Positions 7,962 through 17,059 of a stretch of 64,000 nt of DNA are shown one piece after another (position 1 is the first letter of the stretch; each line of letters starts with the position of its first letter). Origin of the DNA: Ferrovibrio xuzhouensis (GTDB lineage: Bacteria > Pseudomonadota > Alphaproteobacteria > Ferrovibrionales > Ferrovibrionaceae); assembly GCF_042648965.1 (NCBI RefSeq), contig NZ_JBHRYJ010000007.1:62001-126000 (forward strand), written 5' to 3'. The notes below the pieces were generated by a model. That model was not told where the DNA came from, searched no databases, and saw nothing but the letters and a program-made list of their open reading frames with translations. A program made the position numbers and the translations under genes.

Positions 7962-8532
7962 GATAAGTCTCCGTTTTCCGTTTCGAGCCCGCGCCATTGC
8001 GGCCTCGATGGCGATCGACCGGCCGGAGGCGAGCGCCGACACATCGCTTGCGACCGCAGCGCAGCGGAGGATGGCGCAGGCGCGGCTTTGTTGTTTCGCG
8101 AGGAATGGCGGCTCTGCCGTCAGGGGAAGAAAGTCGAGACCAGCCGTTGTGGCATAGGCGCTCGAGGCGAAGCCGTCCTTCGGTCAGATCAGGCCATTGA
8201 AGAGGCCGTTTTGGAGCGGGCACTGGGAGGATGGATGACGGAGACAGTGGCGACCATCATACCTGGCACAGAGACCTGACCGGCAATCACAGGCGGACGA
8301 TGCCCTTAACCAGGCCAAGGGGCTCATTTCCCTGTCCCGCCGGCCCTGACGGGATGCCTCGACACCGGGAATCTCTCGGCCGCAACTCAGTTGCCGTCCC
8401 CCCACGCGCTCCAACTTGCCGAGACCAGAGGGCACAGCCGGTGCTCCATATCCCCGCTCCGTACCGGGGCAACCCGATGATCCGGACGGCGATGCAATTT
8501 GCGCTCTCGTCCGCGGGACGGATGATGTGGGG
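7962..8532. other. Non-coding region upstream of DUF736
   Basis: About 570 bp without a credible gene. It contains a leader segment at 8063-8101 that recurs upstream of the DUF2493 gene (11349-11386). Short ORFs here have no recognisable domain. Confidence 0.4.
8063..8101. repeat. Leader repeat upstream of DUF736 (copy 1 of 2)
   Basis: AGCGGAGGATGGCG (8063-8076) and TTGTTTCGCGA (8091-8101), 14 bp apart, recur at 11349-11386 upstream of the DUF2493 gene with the same order and a 13-bp gap. Both copies lie about 100 bp upstream of a minus-strand start codon, so they are probably shared promoter or leader sequence. Confidence 0.5.
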
Positions 8533-8973
8533 TTAGGCCTGGGACATTTGCCCGGCCGATGGGCCGGGTGCCGCCATTTTGGTGAGGCGCGCGAAAGCGG
8601 CGATGCCGACCGCGACGGCTCCGATGACCGAAAACGCGAGCTGCCATGTCTCCGACGGCATGGTGTGCTTCACGATGCCGTGGGTGGCATGGAAACCTGC
8701 GACCACGGCCGGGGCGACGAACGCGGCAGCGACGAGCAGACGCGCCCAGGTCGGGCGCACCGTGACGAGCAGGATCTGGCCGAGGCCGAAAGTCAAACCG
8801 GCGGTGACAAATCCGACAAGGATAGCGCCGAGCCATCCCGCGCCGGTGCCATAGGCCCACATGCCAACGGTCACGCCCGCAAAGAATGGGAGCGCGAACA
8901 CCGCAAGCGTGAAGAGGAGCCAGCAGAGGAAGCCGATGGCGGCGATGCTGAGCAGAATACTGATGAAGATCAT
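8533..8973 (-). CDS. Small multi-spanning membrane protein
   Basis: A 146-residue protein with about four hydrophobic segments (MIFISILLSIAAIGFLCWLL; GVTVGMWAYGTGAGWLGAIL and beyond; ARLLVAAAFVAPAVVAGF; LAFSVIGAVAVGIAAFARL). I recognise no named family, although similar proteins occur beside DUF736 in related elements. ATG 8973 has GGAGA 7 nt upstream. The reading frame stays open to an ATG at 9273, also with AGGAG; that N-terminal extension starts with a plausible hydrophobic helix but continues with a run of Trp and Arg that looks non-coding, so two separate translation starts (or a fused gene) are possible. Confidence 0.55.
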   Translation of the reverse strand: MIFISILLSIAAIGFLCWLLFTLAVFALPFFAGVTVGMWAYGTGAGWLGAILVGFVTAGLTFGLGQILLVTVRPTWARLLVAAAFVAPAVVAGFHATHGIVKHTMPSETWQLAFSVIGAVAVGIAAFARLTKMAAPGPSAGQMSQA

Positions 8974-9273
8974 GGTGGTGTCTCCGAACAATGTCAGACG
9001 GATGCGCCTCCACCACCACCATGGCGCGACAGCGAGATTAGCAGAAATCGTGTGGCCGCGGGAGCGAAACGCGCAGCGTCCGCCGTGTGTGCGATCCTGT
9101 TCGCCGCATGAGGCGAAAGGGTCGATTTCGCTGACGATGGCGGCTTCGTCGCCATCGTACTCGGCCAATGGTGTGACTGAGAGCGTGCCGTCGCCGGCGC
9201 GGAAGATGACGATGGCGGCCATCAGGGTGGTGGCGAGGCTGAAGGCGAAGGCGTGAGCGGTTTGGAAGGACAT
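8974..9273 (-). other. In-frame upstream extension of the membrane protein, possible separate small gene
   Basis: Starting at ATG 9273 (AGGAG 8 nt upstream) the frame reads MSFQTAHAFAFSLATTLMAA, a possible signal or membrane helix, then an acidic stretch, and runs without a stop into the membrane protein at 8973. It may be a small gene that has lost its stop codon. Confidence 0.3.
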
Positions 9274-9556
9274 CGACCTGGCTCCTGCTTGAGCGGAGGT
9301 CCATCCCCCGCTGACAGGCGCCCGAAGAGTCCGGCCGACGGCCGCAATCACCGCGTGAGGCGAAGCCGCAGCGGCGGCACGCGCATGCGTAGTCCGACCC
9401 TTTACGGGTTGATGGCGTCAGGCCATCGGCTGGACCCAAGGATCAGCGTCTTGCAGCGGGGGTGGTCGTCCGGTCAGGAGGCCGTGTTGTCTGTTTGCCG
9501 CGAGGGCCGTTTCTGCCGGTTTGCCCGGCCCAACCCGCGTTGCCTGTGGCAGGTCG

Positions 9557-9979
9557 TCAGCGCTCTGCTCTCCAGGGGTCGATGACCTCAACGCCGGCGG
9601 CATCGAATGCGGTGGTGTCGCGTGTGGCGACGGCAAAGCCCTTGGAGGCCGCGATCGCTGCGATGTAGCCGTCGGGTGTAGGAAATCCCTTCCCAGCCGC
9701 GCGAGCTTTGACGGCAAGCTCGGCATAATGTCGAGCAGCACCGACGTCGAACGGCAGGACGCGATCCGCGAACAGCTCCATTACGCCGTCCAGAGCGTCG
9801 GCGAGCTTTTCCTTGCGCTTGCCGTCAGGAAGCGCACCGATCTTGAACATCAACTCCGCGATCGTGACGCTGGAGAGATAGAGCGTTTCCGCCGCCTGTT
9901 CGTCGAGCCAAACGCGCACGGTATCGTCGGGTGCGGGCTTCATCGCCTCGGACACGAAGTTGGTGTCGAGGAGGATCAT
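9557..9979 (-). CDS. PIN-domain toxin, FitB/VapC type
   Basis: A 140-residue PIN-domain ribonuclease. MILLDTNFVSEAMKP holds the first catalytic Asp; SSVTIAELMFKIG the second acidic position; TPDGYIAAIAASKGFAVATR and TRDTTAF the third and fourth. Length and FitB-like N-terminus fit the VapC/FitB branch, which cleaves tRNA or other RNA when freed from its antitoxin. It overlaps its antitoxin gene by 4 bp (ATGA). The pair likely works as an addiction module stabilising the element. Confidence 0.88.
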   Translation of the reverse strand: MILLDTNFVSEAMKPAPDDTVRVWLDEQAAETLYLSSVTIAELMFKIGALPDGKRKEKLADALDGVMELFADRVLPFDVGAARHYAELAVKARAAGKGFPTPDGYIAAIAASKGFAVATRDTTAFDAAGVEVIDPWRAER

Positions 9980-10230
9980 TCGAAGCTCATCGGCTTGGTC
10001 GGCGTCTTGTCGCGCGCTTGGCCGAGCGCATCGACATCCTCATTGGTCAGCCCGAGGCGGCGGCTACGTTCCGCGAGAGCGCTGCCGAGCCGGAGGCGCG
10101 TATCGGGGCGGACAGCCGTCTCGAGGATGTCGCGCATTTCGGCCTCCGCGCTGCGGCCGTGCTGCGCCGCCCGCACCTTGAGGGCGCGGTGCGTCGCGTC
10201 GGGCAGGTTCCGGATCGTGACTGCGGGCAT
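9976..10230 (-). CDS. FitA-like ribbon-helix-helix antitoxin
   Basis: An 84-residue antitoxin: MPAVTIRNLPDATHRALKVR followed by AAQHGRSAEAEMRDILE is the ribbon-helix-helix domain of FitA/Arc-type antitoxins, and the C-terminal half would wrap the toxin. It is the first gene of the toxin-antitoxin operon, with an AGGAGG site 7 nt from the ATG. Repeated TGATAGC boxes around and upstream of the start (10230-10268) are candidate operator sites for the antitoxin-toxin complex. Confidence 0.88.
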   Translation of the reverse strand: MPAVTIRNLPDATHRALKVRAAQHGRSAEAEMRDILETAVRPDTRLRLGSALAERSRRLGLTNEDVDALGQARDKTPTKPMSFE

Positions 10231-10268
10231 GATAGCGCCTCCTTCGGGATTGATAGCAATGATAGCAA
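10230..10268. promoter_or_regulatory. TGATAGC repeats, candidate FitAB operator
   Basis: TGATAGC occurs at 10230-10236, 10251-10257 and 10260-10266; the last two are part of a tandem 9-bp repeat TGATAGCAA (10251-10268). Position just upstream of the antitoxin start suits an autoregulatory operator. Confidence 0.45.
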
Positions 10269-10316
10269 TATAGTGAAAGTGCCATCATTGTGCAAGTTGG
10301 CGGGTTTAGGCGGCGC

Positions 10317-11243
10317 TTATGCGCCGCCCGAGCCGAACCGATAGACCGGGATACCCATCTTGCGGGCTTTGTCGGCCAGATTGTCCTGAATACCCGTGCC
10401 GGGGAAGATCACGACCCCGATCGGCACGACGCTGAGCATCTGGTCGTTGCGTTTGAACGGTGCGGCCTTGGCATGCTTCGTCCAATCTGGCTTGAAGGCA
10501 ACCTGCGGCACCTTGCGGCTGTCGGCCCAACGGGAGGCGATCATTTCGGAGCCTTTCGGCGAGCCGCCGTGCAGCAGCACCATGTCCGGATGCTTGGCGT
10601 GAATCTGATCGAGCTTGGCCCAGATATGCTTGTGGTCGGCGGTGTCTCCACCCGAAAAGGCGATCTTCGGGCCGGCGGGCACGAGCACCTCGGTATCCGC
10701 GCGCCGCTTGGCGGCGAGGAAATCCCGACTGTCGATGAGCGCCGCGGTGAGGTGGCGATGGTTGACCCGTGATCCGGCTCGCTGTGACCAGGGTGAGCCG
10801 GTGGCGATGCGGTAGCGTTCGGCAGCGGCTTCGCGGAAGGTTTCCATGCCGTCGCGCCGGTCGATCAGGTTCATGCCGATGTCGAGCAGGCGCTCGAGCT
10901 GGAGGGACTTCACCTCCGAGCCATCCTGTTCACGCTGAAGCTGCTTTTGCGCCTGTTCGTTGTCGTCGAGATTCCGTTCGATCCGGTCCACGGCACGGTG
11001 GAACATATTGACGGTCGACCAGAGTAGATCGGGGAGGTCGTAAGCGAGGCTGGTGTCGGTGATCGTGGCGACCAGGGCGTCGAAGATGTCGGCGACGGCG
11101 CCTTCGACGATGCGGTCTTCCGGTGGCGGGCGCTGGTCGAGTTCGTCTTCGGAGGGGCGGTAGCCGTGAAGCTGCAATTCCTGGATCAGGTGGTCGGTTG
11201 GGGATGATTCATGGTGCGGCTCGTAGTCGTCATGCTCGCTCAT
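10317..11243 (-). CDS. DUF2493 (SLOG-type) domain protein
   Basis: A 308-residue protein. The C-terminal half (PKIAFSGGDTADHKHIWAKL ... DMVLLHGGSPKGSEMIASRWA ... VVIFPGTGIQDNLADKARKM) is a DUF2493/YspA-like Rossmann domain of the SLOG superfamily, proposed to bind nucleotide-derived ligands. The N-terminal half is helical with no named domain. It is a regular member of this ICE backbone, next to the toprim and strawberry-notch genes; its role is unknown. The start at 11243 (MSEHDDYEPHH) is preferred to upstream ATGs, which translate into Arg/Ser-rich sequence. Confidence 0.85.
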   Translation of the reverse strand: MSEHDDYEPHHESSPTDHLIQELQLHGYRPSEDELDQRPPPEDRIVEGAVADIFDALVATITDTSLAYDLPDLLWSTVNMFHRAVDRIERNLDDNEQAQKQLQREQDGSEVKSLQLERLLDIGMNLIDRRDGMETFREAAAERYRIATGSPWSQRAGSRVNHRHLTAALIDSRDFLAAKRRADTEVLVPAGPKIAFSGGDTADHKHIWAKLDQIHAKHPDMVLLHGGSPKGSEMIASRWADSRKVPQVAFKPDWTKHAKAAPFKRNDQMLSVVPIGVVIFPGTGIQDNLADKARKMGIPVYRFGSGGA

Positions 11244-11348
11244 GGGATGCTCCATCGGTTGGACCGCGACCGTCGCGGCCTTCATGGCGACGAAGCTGTC
11301 GGACGGGACGGACCTGCACCCCGAGCGCAGCGAGAGGGCCGAAGCGCC

Positions 11349-11386
11349 AGCGGAGGATGGCGAAGGCCGGCGATTTTGTTTCGCGA
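11349..11386. repeat. Leader repeat upstream of DUF2493 gene (copy 2 of 2)
   Basis: AGCGGAGGATGGCG at 11349-11362 and TTGTTTCGCGA at 11376-11386 repeat the arrangement at 8063-8101 upstream of DUF736. The surrounding 311-bp gap (11244-11554) contains no gene that I can support. Confidence 0.5.
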
Positions 11387-11554
11387 TGGAAAGGCGCGGC
11401 ATGCGCCGCCGGAAAATCGTCGGCCGCAGCCATTGCAGATCCGGCCCGGCCGACGGCCGATCGCCCTCTCGAAGGCCGAGGCGCGGTCCTCTTGCCGTAG
11501 CTGACGCATCCTTGCGGGAATGGCGACAGCGCGCCGCCCTTCAGCCCTTTCCGG

Positions 11555-12592
11555 TTACGCTGCCAGGCTCATGAAGCGCGCCACGTCCTCCGGGGCGAGT
11601 TGCACCCGAACGCCTGCGCGGAGCGCATTGGTGCCGAGCCGCCTCAGATCCTCGTTGAAGTCCCCGAATGCCGGCGACAATGGAATGGCCTCGATTCCCT
11701 CAGCCTTCGCCCGTTCGATCAGCATGTCCCGCGCGCCGTCACCAGCCGGATCGTCATCGCTGACGATATAGAGCCGCCGCAAATTCGGCGGGAACAGGAT
11801 GGCGGCCAGATGTGCCGCCGAGAGCGCCGGCGCCATCGCCATGTCGGGCAGGACTTGCCGGAGCGACAGCATGGTCTCGACACCTTCACCTGCCGCCATC
11901 ACGCTGCCGGGCACACCGATGCGGACGGCAGCCCCAAGTAGATCGCCCATCGCCTTGCGCGGCGTATCGATCGGGGCTTTGTCCGAGCCGTCTGGCGCGA
12001 GCCAGGTGCGGTGCGCGCCGGTGATCTTGCCGGTAAGGTCGGTGACGGCGGCGATCATGGCGGGCCACGTCTCGGTCGGGCCATCATCGGGCTTGTAGTA
12101 GCAGCGCGGGTGGAAACGCAGGTTTCCGGTTCCGTGCAGAAGCGTAATGCCGCGTCGGCGCAAATACGTCTCTACGACGGTGCCGGCGATGGACTGCGAC
12201 ATGGCAAATAGCCGCCGTGCTGCTTCGGCCGATCCCGATGGTGCTGGAGCAACACCTTGGCGTGGTGCTGCGGGCTCAGGCTTAGTATGCGGCAGACTGA
12301 GGAAGATGCGGGCCTCGTCGGCTACGTCGGCGAAGTCGATGAGGCCGAGCGATTCACGGATCACGTCGAGAAGATCGCCATGTTCCCCGGTCGCGGCGTC
12401 CGTCCATTTCCCAGCGCGGCCCTTCGGGCTGTCCTTGAGCCGGACGAACATTGAGCGGCCCTTGGTGTTGCGGACGTCGCCAACCTGCCAATAATTGCCC
12501 TGGCGCTGGCCGTTCGAGAGATAGTGACGGCAGACCGCCTCGGCCTGATGGGCGAGACGGTGAGCCAAATCGGAAGCGTTCTGCCGTGCCAT
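11555..12592 (-). CDS. Toprim domain protein (primase-like, DUF7146 type)
   Basis: A 345-residue protein. The N-terminal part (HYLSNGQRQGNYWQVGDVRN ... ATGEHGDLLDVIRE) resembles the zinc-ribbon/virulence-associated E N-domain, and the C-terminal half is a toprim domain: VMAAGEGVETMLSLRQVLPD holds the catalytic Glu and RRLYIVSDDDPAGDGARDML the DxD. Such proteins are primase-like enzymes of mobile elements, probably priming the transferred strand. The start at 12592 overlaps the stop of the strawberry-notch gene by one base (TGATG), indicating coupled translation. Confidence 0.85.
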   Translation of the reverse strand: MARQNASDLAHRLAHQAEAVCRHYLSNGQRQGNYWQVGDVRNTKGRSMFVRLKDSPKGRAGKWTDAATGEHGDLLDVIRESLGLIDFADVADEARIFLSLPHTKPEPAAPRQGVAPAPSGSAEAARRLFAMSQSIAGTVVETYLRRRGITLLHGTGNLRFHPRCYYKPDDGPTETWPAMIAAVTDLTGKITGAHRTWLAPDGSDKAPIDTPRKAMGDLLGAAVRIGVPGSVMAAGEGVETMLSLRQVLPDMAMAPALSAAHLAAILFPPNLRRLYIVSDDDPAGDGARDMLIERAKAEGIEAIPLSPAFGDFNEDLRRLGTNALRAGVRVQLAPEDVARFMSLAA

Positions 12593-15500
12593 CACGCTGC
12601 CTCGCGCTCGCTGATCCGCTCGACTGGATAGGTGTCGAGCAGCTTGCCGAGGATGGCGGGACCGGAGGTGTCGACCGGAACGAAGAAGCGCAGCTTCCAT
12701 GAGATGATCTCGCTGAAGAGGCCATAGGCGCGCAGGCGATGCCGCATGGCCTCGGTGAAGCCCGACAATTCGACCCGGTTCGCGCCCATGACGCGTGCAC
12801 GACGAAGCTGGAGCCCGTCGGCAAGGTCGAGGATGGTGCGGCCGTCCACCAGAGCGGCGTAAGCCTCGTTGCTGGTGAGATTGCTCGTGCCGGTAGAGGC
12901 GGCGTTCGCGGCCCAGGCAGGCGAAACCCGCCGCCCGATGATGCGCTCGCCATCGTCGGTCTGGAGCCGATAGACCCGCGTCGACTCGTTCGGCAGACGC
13001 TTCCACACGGGCAGGAGCAAACCGCTGACCATGTGGATCATGCCCTCGGTGTAAGCTGGCACCTCGGCGACTTCGCGCAGCCAGATGGACGCGAACGTGT
13101 CGCGATCCGCCTCCTGCCAATGGCTGTCGTCCATCATGGCGATGGTTGCGTGATGTTGTTCCATGGGTCGGATCAGCCGGACGCGGCGTTCGATCTCGCC
13201 ATCGTCGAGCATGATGGATGGCGCTGGCACCTGGACAGCAGCTCGTCCCGAACGCGCGTTGACGAGCAGCCGTGCCTGCGGATCGTCGAGCCAACCGAGC
13301 GCCGTATCGAGTGTGGTCGGCCGGTTCCGGCGACGCTCGCTTATGGCGAGCAACCGCGTTTGCGCAGACGTCGCCGGGTGGGTGTAGATGGTGGTGCGCT
13401 CGGTGACGACGAAGCTCTCCGCCGTCAGCGTTTCCAAGCCGACGTCATAGACGCCGCTGGCGATGGCCCCGGCCACCTTGGCGTCGAGCAGTTGCTCGAA
13501 CGCGGTGAAGAGGATGCCCTGAAGCTCGATGGTCAGCGCCAGGAGGCGGTTCAGGAACGTGGTGATCGGAGGCAACTCGTCCTTGATGCCGCCCGCGTCC
13601 ATCAGCTTCAGGCCAGTCGCGGCCTCGAAACGCCCCAGCGAGCAGCCACCGACCTTGCCGCGCACGATCAGAAGATAGAGCTGGCGCAGCGCGGCGCGGG
13701 CGTAGCTCGATTCCAGATTGTCCTCGGGCCGGAACAGGCCTTGGCCGCCGGTCTGGCGCTGGCCGCGCGTGATCGCGCCTAGCGTATCGAGCCGGCGCGC
13801 GATCGTGGACAGGAAGCGCTTTTCGGCTTTGACGTTCGTGGCGATAGGACGGAAGAGCGGCGGCTGTGCCTGGTTGGTGCGGTTGGTGCGACCGAGGCCC
13901 TGAATGGCGGCATCGGCCTTCCATCCCGGCTCGAGCAGATAATGCACCCGCAGGCGTTGGTTCTTCGCCGACAGCTCTGCGTGATAGCTGCGGCCTGTGC
14001 CGCCCGCTTCGCTGAACACGAGGATGCGTTTCAGGTCGTCCATGAAGGCGGCGGTTTCGGTGAGGTTCGCCGATGGCGCCCGGTTTTCCACGGCCAGACG
14101 CTCACCCTTGCGGACGATGCGCCGGGAGCGCCCCGTCACCTCGGCCACTATATCGGTGCCGAAGCGCTGCACGATCTGGTCGAGCGCGCCGGGGACTGGT
14201 GGGAGCGATGCGAGACGTTCGATCAGCTCGTCACGGCGCGCGACGGCTTCGCGGCTCTCGACGGGCTGGCCGTCGCGATAGACCGGGCGGGAGGACAGAT
14301 TGCCTTCGCCATCGGTGAACGGCTCGTAGAGCTGGACCGGAAAGGAGTGGGCCAGATAGTCCAGAACATATTCGCGCGGCGTAATGTCGACGCGAACGTC
14401 GTTCCATTCCTCGGTCGGGATCTCGGCCAGCCGGCGTTCCATCAGCGCTTCGCCGGTCGAGACGATCTGCACGACGGCGACGTGTCCATCCTCAAAATCG
14501 CGGTTGATGGAGCGGATAAGCGTCGGGGTCTTCATCGACGTAAGCAGATGGCCGAAGAAGCGCTGCTTGGCGGATTCGAAGGCCGAGCGCGCGGCGGATT
14601 TGGCCTGCCGGTTCAGCGTGCCGTCGTCGCCGGTGATGTTGGCGGCCTGCATCGCGGCATCGAGATGGTTATGGATGACGGCGAAGGCCCCGGCATAGGC
14701 GTCATAGATGCCGCGTTGCTCGTCGGTCAGCGCGTGCTCGACCAGCTCATATTCGACGCCATCATAAGAGAGCGACCGCGCGGTATAGAGGCCGAGCGAG
14801 CGAAGGTCGCGGGCGAGCACCTCCATGGCAGCAACACCGCCGTCCTCGATGGCTTCGACGAATTCGGCGCGGGTGGCGAAGGGGAAATCCTCGCCGCCCC
14901 ACAGGCCGAGACGCTGGGCATAGGCGAGATTGTGAACGGTGGTCGCGCCGGTGGCGGAGACATAGACGACGCGTGCGTTCGGCAGGGCGTGCTGGAGCCG
15001 GAGACCCGCGCGTCCCTGCTGCGAAGCGGCGACATCGCCGCGTTCTCCCTTGCCGCCAGCGGCATTGGCCATGGCGTGGCTCTCGTCGAAAATGATCACT
15101 CCGTCGAAATCGGAGCCCAACCAATCGACGATCTGGCGGACGCGCGAAACCTTCTCGCCGCGGTAGTCGGAGCGCAGCGTGGCGTAGGTTGCAAATAGGA
15201 CGCCTTCCGACAGCGTGATTGGCTTGCCCTGGGCAAAGCGCGACAGCGGCGTGACCAGCAGGCGTTCCATGCCGAGCGCGGACCAGTCGCGTTGCGCGTC
15301 CTCGATCAGCTTGTCGGATTTGGAGATCCAGACGGCCTTACGGCGACCGCGCAGCCAGTTGTCGAGGATGATGCCGGCAGACTGGCGGCCTTTGCCCGCT
15401 CCGGTGCCGTCGCCGAGCATGAAGCCACGCCGGAAACGCACGCTCTTCTCGGCGTCGGTCGGAGCGGCCTGGACGAGATCGAAGGTCGCATCGACCGTCC

Positions 15501-16899
15501 ATGATCCGGCGAGAAAGTCCGAATGGGCCTCGCCGGCATAGATGACGGTTTCGAGCTGGGCGTCCGACAGCAGATCGGTGATGCCCGTCGGTAGCATCGG
15601 CCGATAGGCGGGCTTGGGCGGCGCGATGCTCGCCATGGCCGCCGATTGCACGAGCTTGGTGGGATGCGCCTGAGAGCCGGAAATGCGGATCGACTGCAAT
15701 CCGTATTCTTCATAGATCGCATCTGTGAGGTGTGCCCCCTCGGGCGGCGTCCAGTCCACGGTGTCATAGGCGAGTTCGACGCCATCCGGGTCGATGGACG
15801 ACGGCGCGGCCGGGCGTGCGGTGGTAGTGCGCGCGAGATAGCCGCGCACGGTGCGGAGCGCTGAGCCGAACAGGGGCTGCGCGGATTCGGGCAGTGTGAC
15901 CGGCAGGCGCGGTGGAACCTGCGCCTCGATCCAGGCGAGCAGCGTGGCGACGTCGGGTGCGATACCAGCGGATCCCGGGAACAGGGCCGGATCTTCGGCG
16001 GGCAGCTTGTCGATGACGGTGAGCCGCGTCTCGATGGTCGTGCCGTGCTTGGCAAAGACCGAGCCGTCGATCGCCGCGGTGAACACGACGCGGCCGCGCT
16101 CCTGAAGCCGCATGAAGGCGTCGCGCCATGCGGGTTGCTCGGGACCGAAGTTCGCGCCGGTGATCGCGACAAGACGCCCACCCTCGGCGAGCCGCGCCAG
16201 GGCCGAGGCGACATGACGATAGGCGGCGTCGGCCACGCGGCCGGAGACATTCGCCATCACCGAGAACGGCGGATTCATCAGGACGACGGAGGGAATGGCG
16301 CTCGCCGGGAGGTGATCGTCGATCTGGGCGGCGTCGACGCGCGTTACGGCAAGGGCCGGGAAGAGAGCGGAAAGCAGATCGGTACGGGTTTCCGCCAGCT
16401 CGTTGAGGAGCAGCGAGCCGCCGATGATCTCGGCAAGGATGGCGAGAAGGCCCGTGCCGGCCGAAGGCTCCAGCACGATGTCGCGCGGCGTGATCGCGGC
16501 GGCGGCAATGGCTGCGAGACCGAGCGGGACCGGCGTCGAGAATTGCTGTAGCGCCTGGCTTTCCTCGGAGCGACGGGTGTGCGTCGGCAGGAGGCCGGTG
16601 ATTTTCGACAGGGCGGAAAGCCGTGCAACCGGAGTGTCGGCTTTACGGAAAAGCGCACGTCCGTATTTGCGGAGGAACAGTACGGTCGCGCATTCGCAGG
16701 CTTCATAGGCCGTCTTCCAGTCCCAGACGCCAGTCGCGTCGGAAGCCTCGGAGGCGGTCTCCATAGCCGTGCGGAGACTGGCGCTGTCGACCCGCTGTCC
16801 ACGTTCGAGCAAGGCGAGAAGCCGATGGGCGGCGGCGATGATGGCGGACGCACGGACGATCGGCGCAGCCGGAACGGCGACGGGTGACATGATGTTCAT
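12592..16899 (-). CDS. Strawberry-notch-like methyltransferase-helicase
   Basis: A 1435-residue fusion protein. Residues about 95-330 form a class I SAM methyltransferase with DIVLEPSAGTGLLAILAEI (SAM site) and VVLMNPPFSVM (the NPPF signature of N6-adenine methylases). Residues about 430-1100 are an SF2 helicase of the strawberry-notch type with LGDGTGAGKGRQSAG (Walker A), VIIFDESHAMAN (DEAH-like box), YVSATGATTVHN (motif III) and QGLGRTNRTNQAQPPLF (motif VI). The remainder is the SBNO C-terminal region. It is a backbone gene of these ICEs, thought to modify and remodel DNA on entry. Its leader (16900-16996) is shared with parB and ardC. Confidence 0.9.
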   Translation of the reverse strand: MNIMSPVAVPAAPIVRASAIIAAAHRLLALLERGQRVDSASLRTAMETASEASDATGVWDWKTAYEACECATVLFLRKYGRALFRKADTPVARLSALSKITGLLPTHTRRSEESQALQQFSTPVPLGLAAIAAAAITPRDIVLEPSAGTGLLAILAEIIGGSLLLNELAETRTDLLSALFPALAVTRVDAAQIDDHLPASAIPSVVLMNPPFSVMANVSGRVADAAYRHVASALARLAEGGRLVAITGANFGPEQPAWRDAFMRLQERGRVVFTAAIDGSVFAKHGTTIETRLTVIDKLPAEDPALFPGSAGIAPDVATLLAWIEAQVPPRLPVTLPESAQPLFGSALRTVRGYLARTTTARPAAPSSIDPDGVELAYDTVDWTPPEGAHLTDAIYEEYGLQSIRISGSQAHPTKLVQSAAMASIAPPKPAYRPMLPTGITDLLSDAQLETVIYAGEAHSDFLAGSWTVDATFDLVQAAPTDAEKSVRFRRGFMLGDGTGAGKGRQSAGIILDNWLRGRRKAVWISKSDKLIEDAQRDWSALGMERLLVTPLSRFAQGKPITLSEGVLFATYATLRSDYRGEKVSRVRQIVDWLGSDFDGVIIFDESHAMANAAGGKGERGDVAASQQGRAGLRLQHALPNARVVYVSATGATTVHNLAYAQRLGLWGGEDFPFATRAEFVEAIEDGGVAAMEVLARDLRSLGLYTARSLSYDGVEYELVEHALTDEQRGIYDAYAGAFAVIHNHLDAAMQAANITGDDGTLNRQAKSAARSAFESAKQRFFGHLLTSMKTPTLIRSINRDFEDGHVAVVQIVSTGEALMERRLAEIPTEEWNDVRVDITPREYVLDYLAHSFPVQLYEPFTDGEGNLSSRPVYRDGQPVESREAVARRDELIERLASLPPVPGALDQIVQRFGTDIVAEVTGRSRRIVRKGERLAVENRAPSANLTETAAFMDDLKRILVFSEAGGTGRSYHAELSAKNQRLRVHYLLEPGWKADAAIQGLGRTNRTNQAQPPLFRPIATNVKAEKRFLSTIARRLDTLGAITRGQRQTGGQGLFRPEDNLESSYARAALRQLYLLIVRGKVGGCSLGRFEAATGLKLMDAGGIKDELPPITTFLNRLLALTIELQGILFTAFEQLLDAKVAGAIASGVYDVGLETLTAESFVVTERTTIYTHPATSAQTRLLAISERRRNRPTTLDTALGWLDDPQARLLVNARSGRAAVQVPAPSIMLDDGEIERRVRLIRPMEQHHATIAMMDDSHWQEADRDTFASIWLREVAEVPAYTEGMIHMVSGLLLPVWKRLPNESTRVYRLQTDDGERIIGRRVSPAWAANAASTGTSNLTSNEAYAALVDGRTILDLADGLQLRRARVMGANRVELSGFTEAMRHRLRAYGLFSEIISWKLRFFVPVDTSGPAILGKLLDTYPVERISEREAA

Positions 16900-16996
16900 G
16901 GGTTGGAATCTCGGGAGAGCAGGAACGGGAGGGTCCGAACGGCGCTCTCTCTCGACTGCCCGGACTCAACCCGTCCCGGCAGCCCTCTCACTCTCG
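16900..16996. repeat. Conserved leader upstream of strawberry-notch gene
   Basis: This leader contains CTCAACCCGTC and CCCTCTCACTCTC (16983-16995) in the same order as the leaders of parB (20281-20364) and ardC (27352-27434). In mRNA sense the shared end reads GAGAGTGAGAG ... GACGGGTTGAG. It is the most diverged of the three copies. Confidence 0.5.
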
Positions 16997-17018
16997 AAAT
17001 GCTCTTCGCTGCCGGCAC

Positions 17019-17053
17019 GAAAAAAGCGCCCCGGCCGAGTGGCGGGGCGCTTT
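17019..17053 (-). terminator. Rho-independent terminator
   Basis: On the minus strand AAAGCGCCCCG pairs with CGGGGCGCTTT around a 9-nt loop, followed by a run of T (six A on the plus strand at 17020-17025). It lies just past the stop of the gene ending at 17060 and separates that operon from the strawberry-notch gene. Confidence 0.85.
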
Positions 17054-17059
17054 GAGGTG

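Noticed and set aside
7446..8279. A 277-codon plus-strand ORF
   Set aside because: It is antisense to DUF736 and to a non-coding region; no domain is visible.
13942..15198. A 418-codon plus-strand ORF
   Set aside because: It lies entirely antisense to the helicase domain of the strawberry-notch gene.
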